The notes under the pieces are model-generated. The model saw only the letters and a program-made list of their open reading frames with translations, searched no databases and was not told where the DNA came from. From positions 22,036,398 to 22,100,397 of the forward strand of contig NC_092577.1 of the NCBI RefSeq assembly GCF_037975245.1: 64,000 nt of DNA, in the 5' to 3' direction. Source of the DNA: Apostichopus japonicus. Its lineage: Eukaryota > Echinodermata > Holothuroidea > Aspidochirotida > Stichopodidae. Each line of letters starts with the position of its first letter. Positions within the stretch are counted from its first letter, which is position 1. Both the position numbers and the translations under genes were made by a program. This document shows, in pieces, positions 21,918-35,012 of the stretch.

Positions 21918-23836
21918 AAAGGGGAACTGAAGCATGAACTTTCGGAGACAGATATTGTGGAGCAATCAATCAAATACAAGTACTTTACTGAAAACCGTAT
22001 TCGAAAATCAAGTCTTCAAGTCTCCTTGTGAAATAAAAAAAAACCCTAAATAGAAAACTAAACCAGAATGAAAACATTTCATGGTTCCTTGCTGCTGTTC
22101 ATTAGTTCCATTCATAGGGAAATTTCTAACAAAGCCCTAATACAACAACAGTAATTTATGCCCACAAACTTTTCTTGCCAAAGTAATGCTAAGCCCTGAT
22201 ATCAATTGCAACACACATGAGTGTGTGAAGACTATCTACCATTATCATCATACCAAGTTTGACGAAATTCCCATTAGTAATAGTAGCCAAGTAATTGCAA
22301 TTTGGAGTATTTCACGTTTGACCCCAATGACCTCATTAATATTCATGATATGAGCACCAAAATCAACAGGGTTAATCTACTTACTATTGGCCACCCACTC
22401 ACCAAGTATGGTAATGATTGGTCATTCCCTTTGTTGAGTTTTTGTGCATACAAACTTTTCATAACGAAATAATGCTAGCCCCCCCCCATGCATGATATCA
22501 ATTGCAACACACATCAGTGTGTGGAGACTACCAATATCATCATACCAAGTTTGACGAAATTCCAAGTTATTGCAACTTGGGAGTTTTTCACGTTTCACCC
22601 GTGACCTCATTAATATTTTTTAACTTTGACCTCGTATAACTTCGCACACGAAGGTCACACGGGGGTCAACCTATTGACATTTATGATCAGAAGGTACCTT
22701 TGACATTTTTCGTGACCTCGGATCACATGACCGTCGATCAGATGCGGGTCGACAATTGGATAAAATTGAAGCAACTCCCAACCCTAACGGACAAATCGTT
22801 CTCAAGTTATCGGAAAAATACTACTTTTTTAACATTAATTGACCTTTGGTGACCTCGGATCACATGACCGTTAAGTTTGAGAATATTCCCCTATACCATT
22901 TGCAACTTGTCCCAAAATATCAACCGTGTCACACCTTGGAACTGAGAGTTATTGCATTAAATGTCTGAAAATTAACTTTTGACCTCGTATAAACTCCGCA
23001 CACGAAGGTCACACGGGGGTCAACCCATTGACATTTATGATCAGAAGGTACCTTTGACATCTGAAAATAGCATCGAAACTGTAAAAACCCCCAAAACATG
23101 AAAAGGTCACCAGAGGTCAAATTGAGGTCAAGGGTCACCCAGATGCGGGTCGACAATTGGATTAAATTGAAGCAACTCCCAACCCTAACGGACAATTCGT
23201 TCTCAAGTTATCGCAAAAATACTACTTTTTTAACATTAACTGACCTTTGGTGACCTCAGATCACATGACCGTTAAGTTTCAAAATGTTCCCCTAACCAGT
23301 TCACTTGTCCCAAAACATCAACCTTGTCGCACATTGGCACTGGGAGTTATTGCAGTTTTAGTATTTTGGGTTTTTGAACCATAACTGACCTTTGGTGACC
23401 TTTGTGGGCACCAAAAACAATAGGGTTCATCTACTCACTATGGGCCACCCACCCACCATGATCAGTCAATCCCTTGTTGAGTTATCGTGCATACAAGCTA
23501 AAGCGTCACACATACACACACACACACACGCCAACCTGAATACATAGGTTCCTTTGCTTTTAGCAAGGAACCAACAAGATTTTTGAATGCGGTTTTCACT
23601 AAAATACTTGTATTTATTAATTGCTATACAATCTATTTTTTCTTACAAAATTCAGGGTTATAAAGAAATACATAAACCAAAGCAACTTGTAGTACCTGTG
23701 TGACATCATAGACTTGCTTCAACTTTAAAAATGAAAAACTAAGCAAGACTTTTGAATGCGGTTTTCGGTAAAGTACACTTGTATTTCATTGCTCTACAAT
23801 ATATATGTTCCAAAATTCAGCCTTCAGTTCCCCTTA
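21918..23836. mobile_element. 1.9-kb element with terminal inverted repeats
   Basis: The left end AAAGGGGAACTGAAG and the right end (reverse complement TAAGGGGAACTGAAGG) extend into an imperfect inverted repeat of about 90 bp, including TACAAGTACTTTACTGAAAACCG-like sequence. A further inverted copy of part of the end lies at 23574-23660. A TA dinucleotide flanks each side, but the target duplication is uncertain. No transposase was seen, so it is non-autonomous. Confidence 0.6.
22619..23370. repeat. Imperfect tandem duplication of about 350-400 bp
   Basis: Matching blocks at 22619 and 22972 (GACCTCGTATAA ... GGTCACACGGGGGTCAAC) and at 22738 and 23139 (CAGATGCGGGTCGACAATTG) show two copies, the second with extra sequence before CAGATGCGGG. 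It lies inside the TIR element. Confidence 0.85.
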
Positions 23837-24071
23837 GTGCATGATTCTGCTTGGAATCAGTTGAAAAAAATTTGAATCATTTGAACGTGGTACATATGCT
23901 TGCAATATATAAACTTTTCATCTAATTAATATCCATGGGTGAAATATCTAACATAGTAGTTGTTGGCGTAGTGACAAGTGGTAAACCCCATATTGATTTG
24001 ATGTAGTCGTTTGTGAAAGTCACTTCTAATTATGTGTTGATATTATTTTGTGTTAATCATCTTCTCACAGC
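23837..24071. other. Intron sequence, nothing recognised
   Basis: Sequence between the TIR element and the third short exon of the HECT-like gene. Confidence 0.4.
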
Positions 24072-24505
24072 AGAGACAGTAGTGCTTTGGCAGGTTCATC
24101 AGCACCAGCGAGATCAACACAACAAAGACAACCTCCTTATTTGTTCTTGCAAGCAATTTGACATATTATCAGAATAATTGTAATGTTCTTCTGCCAGTCA
24201 TGTTTATGTGGTAGCCACAAAATGAGTGAAAACATTTTTGACTCACTGGCGATGGGCGAAGGAATATATGTAATCACGAATGCGTATTTGTCGGTACGTG
24301 TATGTGACAGGAGCTCATGATCAGACTCTCACAGTGAGGGAAAGTAGGATGAATCTCAGCAACAAGGAATCACAAATTGTCTTCATTCTCTTGTTTTCTA
24401 CAGGTATGTCGCTGATTATATCGATCTGCTTGAGCCGGATGATTCAAGTGATGATGAATTACAGCATGTTATAGAAGACAGCTTGAAGGACATAGATAAC
24501 AATCG
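24072..24505 (+). CDS. Linker exons of the HECT-like gene
   Basis: 24072 onward (RDSSALAGSSAPARSTQQRQ) is a third relative of the duplicated short exons. Where its relatives have GGTAAGC it reads TTGCAAGC, so its donor is either GC-type or lost. 24404-24505 reads GYVADYIDLLEPDD then SSDDELQHVIEDSLKDID, an acidic exon with a clear acceptor (CTACAG) and donor (CGGTAAAT), joining in phase to the exon at 30319. Confidence 0.6.
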
Positions 24506-24835
24506 GTAAATTATATGGTAATCTCTAAGAGCCAATGCGAGTATAGCCAATGCGACTATAACTAAAAAAAGGACTCTAGACCGAGTCCGGACTAGAGTCC
24601 TTCAGCACTGGTACTTATTGTAGGTTGGCAGTTGCTTTTCGTGGAGTGCAGACGTGTTTTTCGCTCTCGCTCTCCATCTGATACAGCTACTTTCTTACCT
24701 TACTGTACTGTGCTATACTTCCCGCCAGGCGGGTGTGTGCGTTTGTCGTATATAGTTATCGTATATCGTTTTAAGTTGAAACCTGTCTTTAGTTTGTTTT
24801 TCTTACTCCTCTGTGGCCTAGCCACCTTCGGTATC

Positions 24836-26524
24836 ATGGCATCGCGCCGTGATTCGAAAATTGTTAAGTTGACCTTCACCGGTGAACAAGCGGTTCAACC
24901 GGTGCAAGTTTTTAATATTTTAAAGAGTAAGGGTGTTGTTGTGCCTGGAGAGGTTGATGCTTTACAAGCTCTCCAGGGTCGTAATACGTATGATCTACGT
25001 TTTACCAGTGACGTGACCCGGCAGAAGGGTGTCACGTTGCTGAGTGGGGTTGAAGGTTTGACAGTTACTCCATACGAACGTTCCGTATGGGTAACTGTCA
25101 TCCACGTAGGATTAGAGGTGCGTCAAGAACTTGTCGCAACGGTGACATCTCTATGTTCCGACGTCTCTATGTTCCGACGTCTCTATGTTCCGACGTCTCT
25201 ATGTTCCGACGTCTCTATGTTCCGACGTCTCTATGTTCCGACGTCTCTATGTTCCGACGTCTCTATGTTCCGACGTCTCTATGTTCCGACGTCTCTATGT
25301 TCCGACGTCTCTATGTTCCGACGTCTCTATGTTCCGACGTCTCTATGTTCCGACGTCTCTATGTTCCGACGTCTCTATGTTCCGACGTCTCTATGTTCCG
25401 ACGTCTCTATGTTCCGACGTCTCTATGTTCCGACAATTTGTTTGGAAACTTTTTTTTGACCAAAATTTTTTGGGGGACTTAATTTTTTGGGCCCCAAATT
25501 TTTTTGGGACCCAATATTTTTTTGGGGGGGCTAAATTTTTTTGGACCAACATTTTTTCTGACCTACCTTTTTTGGGGGAGACAATTTTTGGGGCGCACAA
25601 AAAAATTTTCACGAAAAAAAAAGGGCCCAAAGTTTGTTATGACCCAAATAGTGTTTCTGACCAAAAATTGCTTGTGACCCGAAATTTAATTGTTTGTACT
25701 CAATTTTTTTGGGACCAAAGTCAGTTTGGTCAAAACAAATTTGGGTCCGAAAAAAGTTGGTACTAAAACAAGCTGGTCAAAAATTTTGCTCCAAAAAAAA
25801 TTGAGTCAGAAAAAAATTGTCGGAACATAGAGACGTCGGACTTAGAGATGTAACCGTCGCAACTGTTTTAGGTCGGTTCGGGGCTGTGAAGGCTATTAAA
25901 ATGTGCTCCTACGCACAGGCCCCTGGGGTGTTGAATGGGCACCGACAGGTTCGGATCGACCTCAAGCAGGACATTCCCTCCTTCCTTTTTATTGCCGGGC
26001 ATAAAGCTCACGTGCGTTACCCCGGTCAGCCCCGTACCTGCTTCAGGTGTGGGGAGACCGGGCACGAAGCCAAGGGCTGCCCAAATAAAAAGTCTGGGCG
26101 CTGCCTTCGTCTTGGGCATGATACCTCTGCTTGCCCAAGCGAAGTAGTGTGCTCACTCTGTGGGAAGGAGGGACATGTCTTTCGCGCTTGTCCCTCCTCT
26201 TATGTCTTTATGACAAAGAGTGGGGGTCAAGCAAAGGCGCCAAGTTCTGGCGCACCTACTGTCCCGGAGGAAGCTCCACTCAAGGAGGGGGAAACGGGTG
26301 AGGATTCACTCTCCGCACCTGGTACACCCTCCCCCGTAGTTGCAGACCCAAACCCCGTGCCCGCACCGAGAAAGTCTCCACCAGCTTCCCCCATCAACCC
26401 CGTGCCCGCACCGTCTCCACCACACAGCGAAGCGGACACGGGGTCTCCACCAGCTTCCCCCATCAACCCTTCCAGTCCCGTACCCAGTCCGCCGCCGGTA
26501 TCGCCAGATCCGGAGACTGTCTGA
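24836..26524 (+). pseudogene. LINE-X copy A ORF1 (Gag-like RNA-binding protein), interrupted
   Basis: Starts at ATG 24836 (MASRRDSKIVKLTFTGEQ). After the inserted element it continues at 25864 to a stop near 26522. The C-terminal half has CCHC knuckles CFRCGETGHEAKGC and CSLCGKEGHVFRAC; the middle knuckle has lost its first Cys (Ser instead). A Pro/Ser-rich acidic tail follows, with an internal duplication near 26350-26470. Confidence 0.85.
25141..25855. mobile_element. TU-like foldback element a (16-bp tandem units at its ends)
   Basis: It is bounded by the 8-bp duplication GTCGCAAC (25133-25140 and 25856-25863). The left end is GGTGACATCTCTATG and the right end reads GGTTACATCTCTAAG in reverse complement. 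The left arm is about eighteen tandem copies of TCTCTATGTTCCGACG (25146-25434). The right arm has about one and a half copies inverted. The interior (25435-25815) is degenerate repeats of T runs followed by GGGACC-like words. Copy B of the host LINE has the uninterrupted site, confirming the boundaries. Confidence 0.92.
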
Positions 26525-26752
26525 CGACGACTCGGTCGTCGGGTCCCCGGAGGCTATGTCTGACAGCGACTCCGGAGGCTCGGTGATCGTCGAGCCGAAA
26601 CGTGCCACTGGGACGAGCTGGTACGACGAGATGGGGGAACCCTCACTAAAAAGGTCGGCCTCAAGTGACGACTCGGACGACGATATGTCGTCTAGAGCGC
26701 GCTTGAAGCTTACAGAATCGACGTCGGCGTAGTTTTGCCCCATTGCCTTCTC

Positions 26753-29700
26753 ATGGCCCATACATTTTCAGTTGCCACCTTGAACGTCAATGGCATGAGG
26801 GATCATCGCAAGCGCATTTTCCAATATTGTATTTCAATGGAAGTCGACTGCGTTTGCCTACAAGAAACACATATTTTGGAAGAAGATGTCCCTCTATGGG
26901 CTTATGAGTGGGGTGGTGGGCTGCATGCTTCGTTTGGTTCGTCTTCATCCTGTGACACTGTCATCCTCCTGTCACCTCGTCAGGCGGGTTGTGCCACTAG
27001 GGTGGAGACGGATCACGAGGGCCGATTGGTTTGCATTCTTTTCAAGTATCCACAGGGTAACATCTCCCTTTGCAATGTGTATGCTCCCAATCGGCCTTCT
27101 GCTAGACGAGATTTTTTTAACACGCTGCCTTCCTTTGTTCCTGGTAGTGCTCCATGTGTCATGGTCGGAGACTTTAACTGTGTCCCAGACTCGGGTCTTG
27201 ACAGACTCGGGTCTTCTGTGTCTGCTAGTCCCGACGCTGGGATCACAGAATTGGACAGATTCACTTCGGCACACCTTTTAGCCGATGTCTGGAGGCATAT
27301 GCACCCGTGTAGTACGGTGTATACGTGGGTGAGGCCTAACGGAGAAGATGCCTCCAGGATAGATCGAGTGTATGCGCCCGTAAGTTTTAAATTTTCGGGT
27401 TGCGAGACGCTCAGCTGTCCGCTCTCTGACCATGACACTGTGGTAGCGCGTTTTGTTTTGCCTTCCATTTTCCCGATCGGGCGGGGCCTATGGAAGCTAA
27501 CTGTCGGATTCTTGGCGAGGCAGAATTCCGCCAGGGTTTCGAGACCAGGTACAAAGGATGGCAAACATTGAAGCCGGCCATTGCTTCTACATCCCAGTGG
27601 CGGGATAATATCAAGTTGCGCATCAAACGCTACGCAATTCAGTATTGCGTGACCCGCGCACGGCGTCGAAGAGAAAAATTCTCGAAGCTGTGCGCGGAGG
27701 TGAAGTTTGGCGACCCTTCGGCAGTCATCGCTTTGCAGACATATCTCGATGAAAAGTACCACGGTGCCCGCGTCAGGGCCCGTGTCTAAGCGGTGGAAGC
27801 CGAGGAGCGCCCTTCACTGAGGTTTTACCAGTCCGTTAGCTCATCGGCGGGTGACAGACGCGTCCCGTCTGTGCGCGCTACCGATGGGACCGTGGTCAGT
27901 GACCCTCACGGCATTGTCCGCGTATATAAAGAGTATTATTCGAATTTGTTTACGCGTGGCAATGTCGACTTGTCGGCACAGTCTGATTTATTGAGGGGAA
28001 TCTCAAAAACCGTTCCCCACGATGTCAATGATATTTTGGGGGGCGGAATAACCACTGTTGAGCTTTGGAAGGCGCTTTCGAAGATGAAGAATGGCAAGTC
28101 CCCGGGTTCGGACGGGCTCCCGAGGGAGTTCTACCGAACCTTCTGGGCAATAATAGGACCCGACATCAGAGCCGTCTTCGAAGACGCCTTCCAAAACGGA
28201 CTGTTAAACCAAAGTCAACGTCTGGGCATGATTACTTTGCTGCCAAAGTCTGGGGACCCCTTGGATCCCCATAACAAGCGTCCGATCACCTTGTTAAATG
28301 TGGACTACAAGTTGCTGGCTAAGGCTTTGTGCAACCGCCTTGCACTGGCTATGCCGCATCTTGTTGGTGATCTCCAGACTTGTGCAGTCAAGGGTCATTG
28401 CATCCAGCAGAACTTGTGGTCGATGCGCGACTTGACCGACTTTGTTATTGAGCGTGATCTGCCATGTGCATTGGTGTCTCTGGACCAGCAGAAGGCCTTT
28501 GACATGGTGGATCGCGGTTTTTTAATGAATGTATTGGAGACGTTTCGGTTGCACCCAATTTTTCGTAAATGGATTTCTGTTTTGTATGAAGAAAGTTTGT
28601 TCTGTTATCGTAAATGGGTTTTGTTCGGAGGTTTTGAACGTAGAGAGGGGGGTGCGCCAGGGGTGCCCTCTGTCTCCATTACTTTGTTTTGTTTAGCGAG
28701 TCCCTCTCTCGTCTTTTGGAAAGGGACTCCAAACTTGTTCCATTCGTTGTGCCAGGGGGTGCCAAAGTGAAATGCGCTCAATATGCAGATGACGTGACAT
28801 GTATTGTTTCGAGTCTGGGCTCCTTTCGCGCACTCTCGCAGGATCTATCTATTTTTGAGAGAGCTACCGGGGCGAAGTTGAATCCGGAAAAGACAAAGGG
28901 CCTTCGTCTTGGTAGCTGGAGATACAGAGATTTACCATTCGGTGCGTCGTGGTCGGATCAGAATATCAAAATTAATGGTATATGGTTCGGCTACGATGCA
29001 CCTTGTGATGTCACCTGGAACGAGAGGGCTGAGGTATTTCAGAGCAGACTCGAAACCTTTGGCACCCGCTGGCTTTCGATCTTGGGGAAAGTCACTGTTA
29101 TTAATCGTTTCGTTTCGCCCATCTTGTGGTACCCGGGAGCGGTGTACCCTATTCCGCGTCGCGTCCTGGTGCGGTTGGAGAGGGCGATTTTTTCATTCAT
29201 ATGGTCTGGTGGTACAGAGCTGGCCAAGAGGGCGGTATTGTACCAAAAACTGGAGAAGAGGGGACTAGGGGTGGTTCATCTGGGAAGTAAGTTAACTTGT
29301 TTGTTATTTAAGCAATTGTTTGTAGCGGTAACTGACCCAGGGTTGCCTTGTTCATATTTTGTACGTTTTTGGGGTGGGTTGCACTTGCGTCGATGGGTTC
29401 CGGCGCTGTTTAGCAACAGAGAACCGCATAGAAGCACACCAAGCAGAGTGGTGCGTGTCATTTGCTCTGCTCTTATTGAGTTGCCCCCTGTTGACCTGTC
29501 ACGGCCAGCCCTCGTTCTCAGTTTCTTTGCGGGAATAGGGCCTTGAATGCAATTTTTGTACAGGGACGTCATCCTGTCGAAGTATGGCGTTCGGTGCATT
29601 CAAGGCTGAATGGTTGCAGGCTCCGTGATCTTGCGTGGAGAATTGCACACGGTGCCTTGGTGACCAATCTGAAAAGGTATCACTGGCGATTGGGTGATGG

Positions 29701-30053
29701 ACTGTGCCCGAGGACCGGCTGTGACAGCTTAGAAAGTACTGCCCATGTTTTTTGGGCATTGCCCCTTTGTTTTGAACTTGTGGGAGTGGTTTCAGTCCTG
29801 GACCGACCGTTCCTGGTCGGTAGGACAGGGCTTTGTTTTATATGGATTAGATCCTCCAGTTTGTTCTGTTGCTGTGTTGCAGCGTATTATTTATGTTTGT
29901 TCTGTTCTAAAAAAACTTATTTGGAGGAATAGCTGTGATATTGCTTTTAGGGGGTCCCTGGAGGCGGTGAAGTCTGACATTCGCCTTCAAGTTGAAGGCG
30001 ATTTTCGCCGTTTATCTGGGGCTGCCTTTTTTGGACGGTGGTATGCTGGGTAA
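26753..30053 (+). pseudogene. LINE-X copy A ORF2 (endonuclease-RT), broken
   Basis: Same layout as the intact ORF2 of copy B: APE-type endonuclease (TLNVNGMRD, CLQETHI, GDFNCVPDS, LSDHDTVV), then RT (LVSLDQQKAFDMVD, QYADDVT). There is a frameshift near 27500, a GAA-to-TAA nonsense change at 27787, further shifts near 28590-28760 and 29520, and a deletion near 29950. Confidence 0.9.
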
Positions 30054-30318
30054 GGCTGTTTTGTTTCGCTGCGTGCTGGTCGTCCTTTTGTGGTTTTTTG
30101 AATGTTTCAGTGGGTGGTTGGGCGTTTTGTCTGTACAGGTCGGTGGGCGTATGTACTTTTTTCTTTTGGCTCGCTTGACCTGAGTTTCGTTTGTAGGAAT
30201 GGGGTGGTTTGGTAGTGCCGTTTGGCCGTGACGTTTTGTATCCCGTTCGACGGGTCACGTAAAAAGCACTTATTGTAGAATATGTTCTACCGTTGAATTC
30301 TTTTAAATTTATTTGCAG

Positions 30319-30543
30319 TGATGACACCATTCTAGAAGCAAGGATGCAGGAGAAGTTGGGGCAATATCATTTGTTGCGAGAGGAGGAGAAAATCCACGTT
30401 GTTGTTAGGCGGAGGAAAATTCTCAAATGTGCAGCAGATGCAATAAATTCCCAAGCAGGGTTTTCATTTTTTAAGGATCCAGTCATTTGTTTTTCTGGGG
30501 AGGAGGCAGTTGACCTTGGAGGTCCAAGAAGAGAGTTTTTTAC
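30319..30543 (+). CDS. HECT-like gene, exon entering the HECT domain
   Basis: The acceptor TTTGCAG precedes DDTILEARMQEKLGQYHLL; the exon ends PVICFSGEEAVDLGGPRREFF and donor GTGAGT. The block FSGE-A-D-GGPRREFF is the conserved start of the HECT N-lobe. No frame damage in this exon. Confidence 0.8.
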
Positions 30544-32578
30544 GTGAGTAACTTGTGTTAGACTAAATTGGCTATATACCAATAGATTAAGACAATGTGC
30601 AGAAGTCTATCTATTTGTCTGTCAATAAATGAAATGGGCTACTTCACATGAACCACTTGAAGTGTGAAAATCAGACTTTGTCAAGTTTTCACACCTGTAC
30701 TGTTGCGTGATTTTTTATTCCTTGCAGAATCTATGCATTCATGATGGTGTGTTTATATGTGTGGGTGTTGCTCCATGCAGGGGTAGCGCCAAGCCCCAAA
30801 TTTAGTGGGTCCGAACTCATTTTTTGGACACCTTAAAAATTGCTACCTCTGATTTTAAGGGACTAATATCCAGGACTAATATTAAGGGGTCCGAGTTCAA
30901 CAGTCAATTTGCCATTTTCCCAACGATGAGAGGCTACTATTCACTAACCCAGTAGGCCAGTAAGCGGAAGTTCAATGAAAGTCGTTCCAGGGTAACATTT
31001 AATTTCTGTCTAACGGGGGCTCTTTTCAATTTTTTTCAGAAAAAAAAAAGCCCCCGTGGAAGAGGGCTTGGGCCGATTTTCACCCACTGAGGGCTCTTTC
31101 CAAATTCGGAGATGTCATGCCAAAAAATTAACATCTACAATATGAGAGGAGGCGTAAACAAAAATGGGGACCAAAACGGAGATATGCACTTTTTCCGGCA
31201 GTATAGGAAATTTCAAAATACTCGGACGCACCATAGTTATTATACTACCCCTGGTTAGGCAGCAACGCGGTTCTGCAGAATATGTTGGAAGTCTCAGTTT
31301 TTGCAGTCACGTGACATTGACCGTGCACAAGCGCTGAGCCGAGCAGCTAGCCTAGCGAAGTCTGCGATAACTGTGTATTGATGCTACCATACAGTAGTTA
31401 CTATCTGTAATTCTACGAAGAACGCAGTATAGAGGCTGTTTCGTCGAATAAAAATGTACGTTGACTATTTAGGGCCGTACCAACTCATCCTCTGCCACGA
31501 TGGTTTAACGATCAATTTATGGATGGACTAAGACTTGTAGGAAAAATAGGCATAGACGTAAAAAAAGACACTAATGGTAGCAAGCCCTGTAGGCTGTAGT
31601 ATGAGCTACAAATACAATAGGCCTAGTAAGTGAATGTAAGGTATAATGTACCCCTTTGGCGAGATACAACACTATACAGTAGCCCGTAGTCTGGCCTACA
31701 ACTTGTACTATTGTACTGCCTACAACGAAACGATACAGCCTACAAATTAGGCCGTAATCTATAAATAAATAATACCCATTAAGGGAAAATACAACACTAC
31801 AACGAAACGAATATACTAAAAGTAACACAGCCTACAAGTACAAGACTAGCATTTGCACTGTAGGAGTATGAGGTAATGTTTGGCCTAACGTTACTCATTA
31901 GTGCTAACTGTGTAAAAACAGTGAAGTGTTTGTCAATAATTAAACATACAAGTCATGTAAATTCAGTAATTGATTGAGCGTTGTCGTTGGGGGAAACCTG
32001 GTATAGTATAGGCTGTAGCAGAGCGGGAACTGCATTGGATTACACAAGGGACTTTGGTTACTGACTCAGTGACTGTGTAAAGCCTACTGTGCTTGCACAA
32101 GTTCTCACAGCCTTTTCTTTCGGTTTACCAGTAATGCCCACCTGATTAAAGAATACTTAAATATTCAATGAATGAGTAGAGTACAGTAGAAACTTAGGAA
32201 ATATGGGTCATGGTAATGTATGGCAGGCTAATATGATTTAGTAACCTAGGTCTCCCCCCCCCCTCACCCCACCAAAAAGAAAAAGGTGTGTACGTATAAA
32301 CCTACCAGTAACATGCTCAGTCAGTTCTGGACATTTAAGAATTGTAATTATTACAAAGATGAACAAAGTTAGCTCCTAACCATGCATGTCCTATTTGTTA
32401 TGTTATTTTTTTATTAGATAATATACTGTATTGGAAGTTTCCTTCCAGTTTTTGTTTATTATGAAGAAGGTATATGTTTTGTACCTTATAGTAATATTGT
32501 CAATTTAAAGTACGTTGGCCTATATTTTAACATGTCTTCAAACATTTTTGTAACATTTGTCTTTCTTTCCTGTCAAAG

Positions 32579-33165
32579 ATGCCGGGTGATAACTGTGCAA
32601 TCGTTGGTTGTGGGACAAGTAGGAGATCAAAAGGGATTGGAATATTTAAGCTTCCAGCTGCAAAAGATGAGGAATACAAGAAATGGCGTGTTCTGCATGG
32701 CTGAATGAAATCACCAAAAGCCGAGGCTTTCAAGGAGCAAATTAGAAGAGTGTGTATACCTGTCAGAAACATTTCCTTCCTGGGAATTTTACAAAAGCTG
32801 AACAAAGTGGTATGTTTATTTCCAGACAAACATTGGAAGGATTTCAAATAACAACATATTCTTTGATAAAGGCCACCAAGTTCCTTCTTACAGAGGGCAT
32901 GGAATTTGTATTTGCAGAGCGCTTCTGTCGGGACCCTTTGGAGGAATATTTTGGAGTTCAACGCCAGCTTGGGAGGAGAAATGATAACCCTGATTTGTGC
33001 GTTTTTGGGTATAATGATAATTCTATTAGGATTCAAAGGACAATTTCTTGCAATACACGTCGTTATGATCACAAGAGGTCACATGGGAGAATGTTGTGGA
33101 TGAGCAAGTGCCGAAAAGACAGTATAAGAGAGTACTCTTTTAAGCATGTTTATGATGAATGATCA
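32579..33165 (+). pseudogene. P-like transposase: THAP domain joined to a C-terminal fragment
   Basis: From ATG 32579 it reads [19 protein letters not shown] and [18 protein letters not shown], the N-terminal half of a THAP (C2CH) DNA-binding domain. TGA at 32702-32704 stops the frame. The second half, [16 protein letters not shown] with the Cys-X2-His pair, follows in another frame. The later block [19 protein letters not shown] with NDNPDLCVF resembles the C-terminal catalytic region of P/THAP9 transposases. Most of the core is absent. Confidence 0.75.
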
Positions 33166-34497
33166 GAATATGCTTAGGATAAAAGGGCAGAATGCTTATG
33201 GCAAACTGTCACTACTGATTTATTGAGGGGAAACCTTTCAGCTTAGTATGCCTCAAATACCAATTGAAGCCAACTATTTGTTTTATAGGAAACACTATAG
33301 TGAAGATCAAGGCATATACATTTAAAAATTATGTTCCACGGCTAGGACAGCCAATATCACAGCTTACTGTACTTATTCCAACCCCCATTTCAGTAGTATG
33401 ACATCCATACTAGCGGGCTATGAGATTTTAACTCCATGATTTGCCCACTTGTGTGATCTTGTTTGGAAAGATTTTATGTGCTGAAGTTAATATTGCTGCT
33501 TGCTTTTCAGAGCTAAGAATTTCAGTAAAGGACAGTGCCTTAAGTTTCATTAACAATGGTATATATGGAAACTACATTCAAGAACAGAATTATGATGAAA
33601 ACATTTTTATTGTGATACTGCATGTAAATGTTTTGTAATTGCCCTTTAAATAAAATAAGAAAATTATAAGTACTTCGTATTGAAACTTATTTCTTCACAG
33701 TCTAAAGTATACAATGGTAAAGGGATGAGGATTGTTAGCAGTGGCATATATCTAGACCTTGACTTCAGAGGGTGCAAGACTAATGATCAATGGTATTGAA
33801 AACAGGGGTGCCAAGTTTGTTACGTTGTGCTTAAGGAAGACCCCATACTGCTAGTCGCTCCTTGTCAGCCATCCTTTACCATGAACATGTTAACCAAAGT
33901 TAAAAATGATTGAGTAACATCAGCATTGTTTGTTTGTTTCAAATGCTTTCAAAATCCCCTCCCTTTCCAGCTATTGTACTCAACTCTGATTCTTTGCATA
34001 AGTTGTTTTCTTTTGAACAGTTATCTGAAAGGTCCATCAGAAGATAATGTGATGTATTTGTAAGAGCTTATTAATAACTAGCTTAACAGCAAATGACTTT
34101 CTATTGCAAAGGAAATATAAACAAACAAAAAACAAAAGGTGATAAAGGTCATTCAAAAAGTTACTGGTGTATCTTCAAAAAATTTCAATGTGCTTACTCT
34201 TTCAAAATAATGAATAAAACTCAAATTACCTATATTAAGGCCTTTGTGCTTAAGCTCCTTTTCTGAGTTGAGGCATTATTTCATGAATTTTAATAATATC
34301 TGTTTTTGTCAATAAAACCAAAACATGATATACAAAGACATCTCCATGGCCCTTAACTTTTATTACAGTATTTTTTTTGTAGTTTTTATACTTATACTGG
34401 AGTAGTTCGACTACAAAATAATTGACCTAAGTTTCTATAAAATGATTTGAATAGTACTGTAGCAGTCACATGTTACAAGCACATTGCTGTAGGTCTC

Positions 34498-35012
34498 CTA
34501 ATCTTTTGGAGCATCACTAGATCTTTTCAGTTCCCTTCTCAAACCCTTCTTTTTGGACATTTGCTGCCTCCTTTTATATTTCTGCACAAAGTCACGAGTG
34601 AATGAAAAAGCTGTAACTCTAAAATATAAAATACTATGCAAAATGCATTTTGAGAGTTCATCTTCTATGTTGAGGTCGCAGTCAATGCATAAAGTATTGA
34701 AGTTGCTTAAAACAGTTTCATGTGTAATAGTTTTATTCAGAATGGATTCGGTATCAATTCGATGCATTCCTGTTGGAGTACAAAGCCTGAAATTTTTTTC
34801 ACCAACAACCAGTATCCCATAGACACATGCTTTAACCGACCATAAACCACCACGATTCAGTGCTGTCACCAGAGATCCTTCATCAACTTTTTTTCGTTTA
34901 GTTTACGAGCTTCTTGAAACCCGCTCTGAATATTTTGATCTGATTCTATTAAATCTAAGACTAGGTTCATATCATGCCCAAATAGAAAGAGAACATCGTT
35001 CGATGAAGCCAT
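34498..35012 (-). pseudogene. Second, opposite-strand ORF of the P-like element
   Basis: Starting MASSNDVLFLFGHDMN at 35012 on the minus strand, it changes frame at an A run near 34888 and continues DEGSLVTALNRGGLWSVKAC to a Lys/Arg-rich end (RRQQMSKKKGLRRELKR). It converges on the THAP ORF. It may correspond to C-terminal sequence found in some P-type transposases; I cannot confirm this. Function unknown. Confidence 0.5.

Larger units (their letters stand above)
24624..30267 (+). mobile_element. LINE-X copy A (Tx1-like L1 clade), near full length, dead
   Basis: Flanked by the 11-bp duplication ACTTATTGTAG (24613-24623 and 30268-30278), which also fixes the 3' end of the element as TAAAAAGC. 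It contains a 5' UTR, ORF1, ORF2 and a 3' UTR with the terminal hairpin. ORF1 is split by a TU-like element (25141-25855). ORF2 has frameshifts and a stop. It sits in an intron of the HECT-like gene, in the same orientation. Confidence 0.93.

Noticed and set aside
25146-25434. Tandem 16-mers resembling a CRISPR array or a coding repeat (long open frames in several phases)
   Set aside because: Units are contiguous without spacers, and the array lies in the arm of a mobile element. Open frames result from a stop-free repeat and differ from the LINE frame.
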